7,354 bases of DNA from Ignavibacteriaceae bacterium. GTDB taxonomy: Bacteria > Bacteroidota > Ignavibacteria > Ignavibacteriales > Ignavibacteriaceae. The notes below the pieces were generated by a model, which saw nothing but the letters and a program-made list of their open reading frames with translations, was not told where the DNA came from and did no database searches. Location of the stretch: contig JAPHUI010000345.1 of assembly GCA_026193755.1 (NCBI GenBank), positions 1 through 7,354 on the forward strand, given 5' to 3'. Position 1 is the stretch's first letter; every line of letters begins with the position of its first letter. The position numbers were made by a program, and so were the translations under genes. Shown in pieces: positions 6,871-7,354 of the stretch.

Positions 6871-6979
6871 TAATAATATGTATGGCATATAAATTGAAAA
6901 AATTGAAGCTAATTGAATTACTGACTCTGGTACATTCAATGATTATTAAGATATTTTCAATAAATAAACGGTGGTTGTT

Positions 6980-7354
6980 ATGAATAATTCCAGTACTATT
7001 AAATTCATTTTATTATTCGCTTTTATCTTTTTTCTCCACACCTCAAAATCTGTAGGCCAGTTCAACGATTATACGCTGAAGTTAGGATTGCAGGCAAATG
7101 GTCTTTTATCAGATACTGAGTTCGACAAAGAAAATAGACCATCTGATCCAAAATATAAATTTTCAGGTCTTGGTCGACTATTCATAAGATTTGAATTCTT
7201 CACTCCTGTCATCGAGACGGAAATTGGTGGAGGCTTTGGAAAACTAGCTGGTCTCGATACCACAAATGGTAATTGGTGGACCTATATTATACCTGCTGAT
7301 TTGCGATTTATAATTAGTCCTTTCGATATGGACGTTTGGAATCCATATATATAT
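6980..7354 (+). CDS. exported, probably outer-membrane beta-barrel protein (3'-partial)
   Basis: The first 125 codons of a secreted protein run to the window edge without a stop. The ATG at 6980 is preceded by a modest GGTGG at 6970-6974 and an in-frame stop at 6965-6967, so little N-terminal extension is possible. Residues 1-26 are a Sec signal peptide: polar start with Lys8, hydrophobic core at 9-19, and a plausible cleavage after Ser-Val-Gly26, before Gln27. There is no lipobox Cys. The mature part shows amphipathic beta-strand character (YTLKLGLQANGLL, FIRFEFF, ETEIGGGFGKL, DLRFIISPF), many aromatic residues and turn-like Asp/Asn/Gly/Pro segments. This resembles small outer-membrane barrels of Bacteroidota-type bacteria, sometimes with a C-terminal OmpA domain that would lie outside the window. 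The family cannot be assigned from this fragment. The long upstream gap suggests its own transcription unit. Confidence 0.75.
   Translation, partial: MNNSSTIKFILLFAFIFFLHTSKSVGQFNDYTLKLGLQANGLLSDTEFDKENRPSDPKYKFSGLGRLFIRFEFFTPVIETEIGGGFGKLAGLDTTNGNWWTYIIPADLRFIISPFDMDVWNPYIY

Larger units (their letters stand above)
6461..6979. other. 519-base gap without a convincing gene
   Basis: This AT-rich stretch separates the metallophosphoesterase from the exported protein at 6980. An 80-codon open frame at 6741-6983 has no ribosome site and a hydrophobic, Lys- and Leu-rich composition with no family features; I judge it to be noncoding. The stretch holds a hairpin at 6482-6501, a short structured segment at 6647-6699 and an AT-rich perfect inverted repeat at 6707-6727. 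A box at 6736-6743 (TAAATTTG) fits the Bacteroidota -7 consensus TAnnTTTG, but I see no matching TTTG at the right distance upstream. No transposase, tRNA or CRISPR repeat was seen. Confidence 0.7.

Noticed and set aside
6741..6983. Plus-strand open frame of 80 codons in the large gap
   Set aside because: There is no Shine-Dalgarno, the composition looks random and AT-driven, and it overlaps the start of the better supported exported protein at 6980.
7069..7263. Minus-strand open frame of 64 codons
   Set aside because: It is antisense to the signal-peptide-bearing exported protein and has no supporting site.

Overview
The window is AT-rich bacterial DNA using the standard code, and every gene found is on the + strand. 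It is typical of an accessory part of a chromosome. The five genes with complete starts each have a clear Shine-Dalgarno sequence (AGGAGG or close to it). The genes also include two lipoproteins, a sensor-like TPR protein and an exported barrel-like protein, which points to a Gram-negative diderm. My guess is the low-GC Bacteroidota/Chlorobi-Ignavibacteria neighbourhood: strong Shine-Dalgarno sequences argue against the classical Bacteroidia and Flavobacteriia. This taxonomic inference is weak because no rRNA or housekeeping gene is present.

Layout. Positions 2-2143 hold the 3' part of a large protein with a TolB/FlgO-like domain followed by TPR repeats. The reading frame is open to the window edge, so the true start lies upstream. 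Positions 2284-3604 hold a tightly coupled pair: a helical lipoprotein of 335 aa and, one base later, a 103-aa helical protein without a signal peptide. A probable terminator hairpin at 3666-3690 closes this unit. Positions 3801-6460 hold three same-strand genes: a small lipoprotein (167 aa), a patatin-family lipid acyl hydrolase with all its catalytic motifs, and a calcineurin-type/LpxH-like metallophosphoesterase with all its metal-binding motifs. Positions 6461-6979 are a 519-base stretch without a convincing gene but with several inverted repeats. At 6980 an exported, probably outer-membrane, beta-strand-rich protein begins and runs off the window.

How the genes may work together. The patatin (ester-bond cleavage) and the metallophosphoesterase (phosphoester or pyrophosphate cleavage) are 39 bases apart and probably co-transcribed, so they may act on the same phospholipid or lipid-A-type substrates. 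The lipoprotein just upstream could be an envelope partner. The lipoprotein/103-aa pair next door is unrecognised. The enzyme families are well supported by motifs. The pathway, and the idea that these genes form one system, are inference from proximity.
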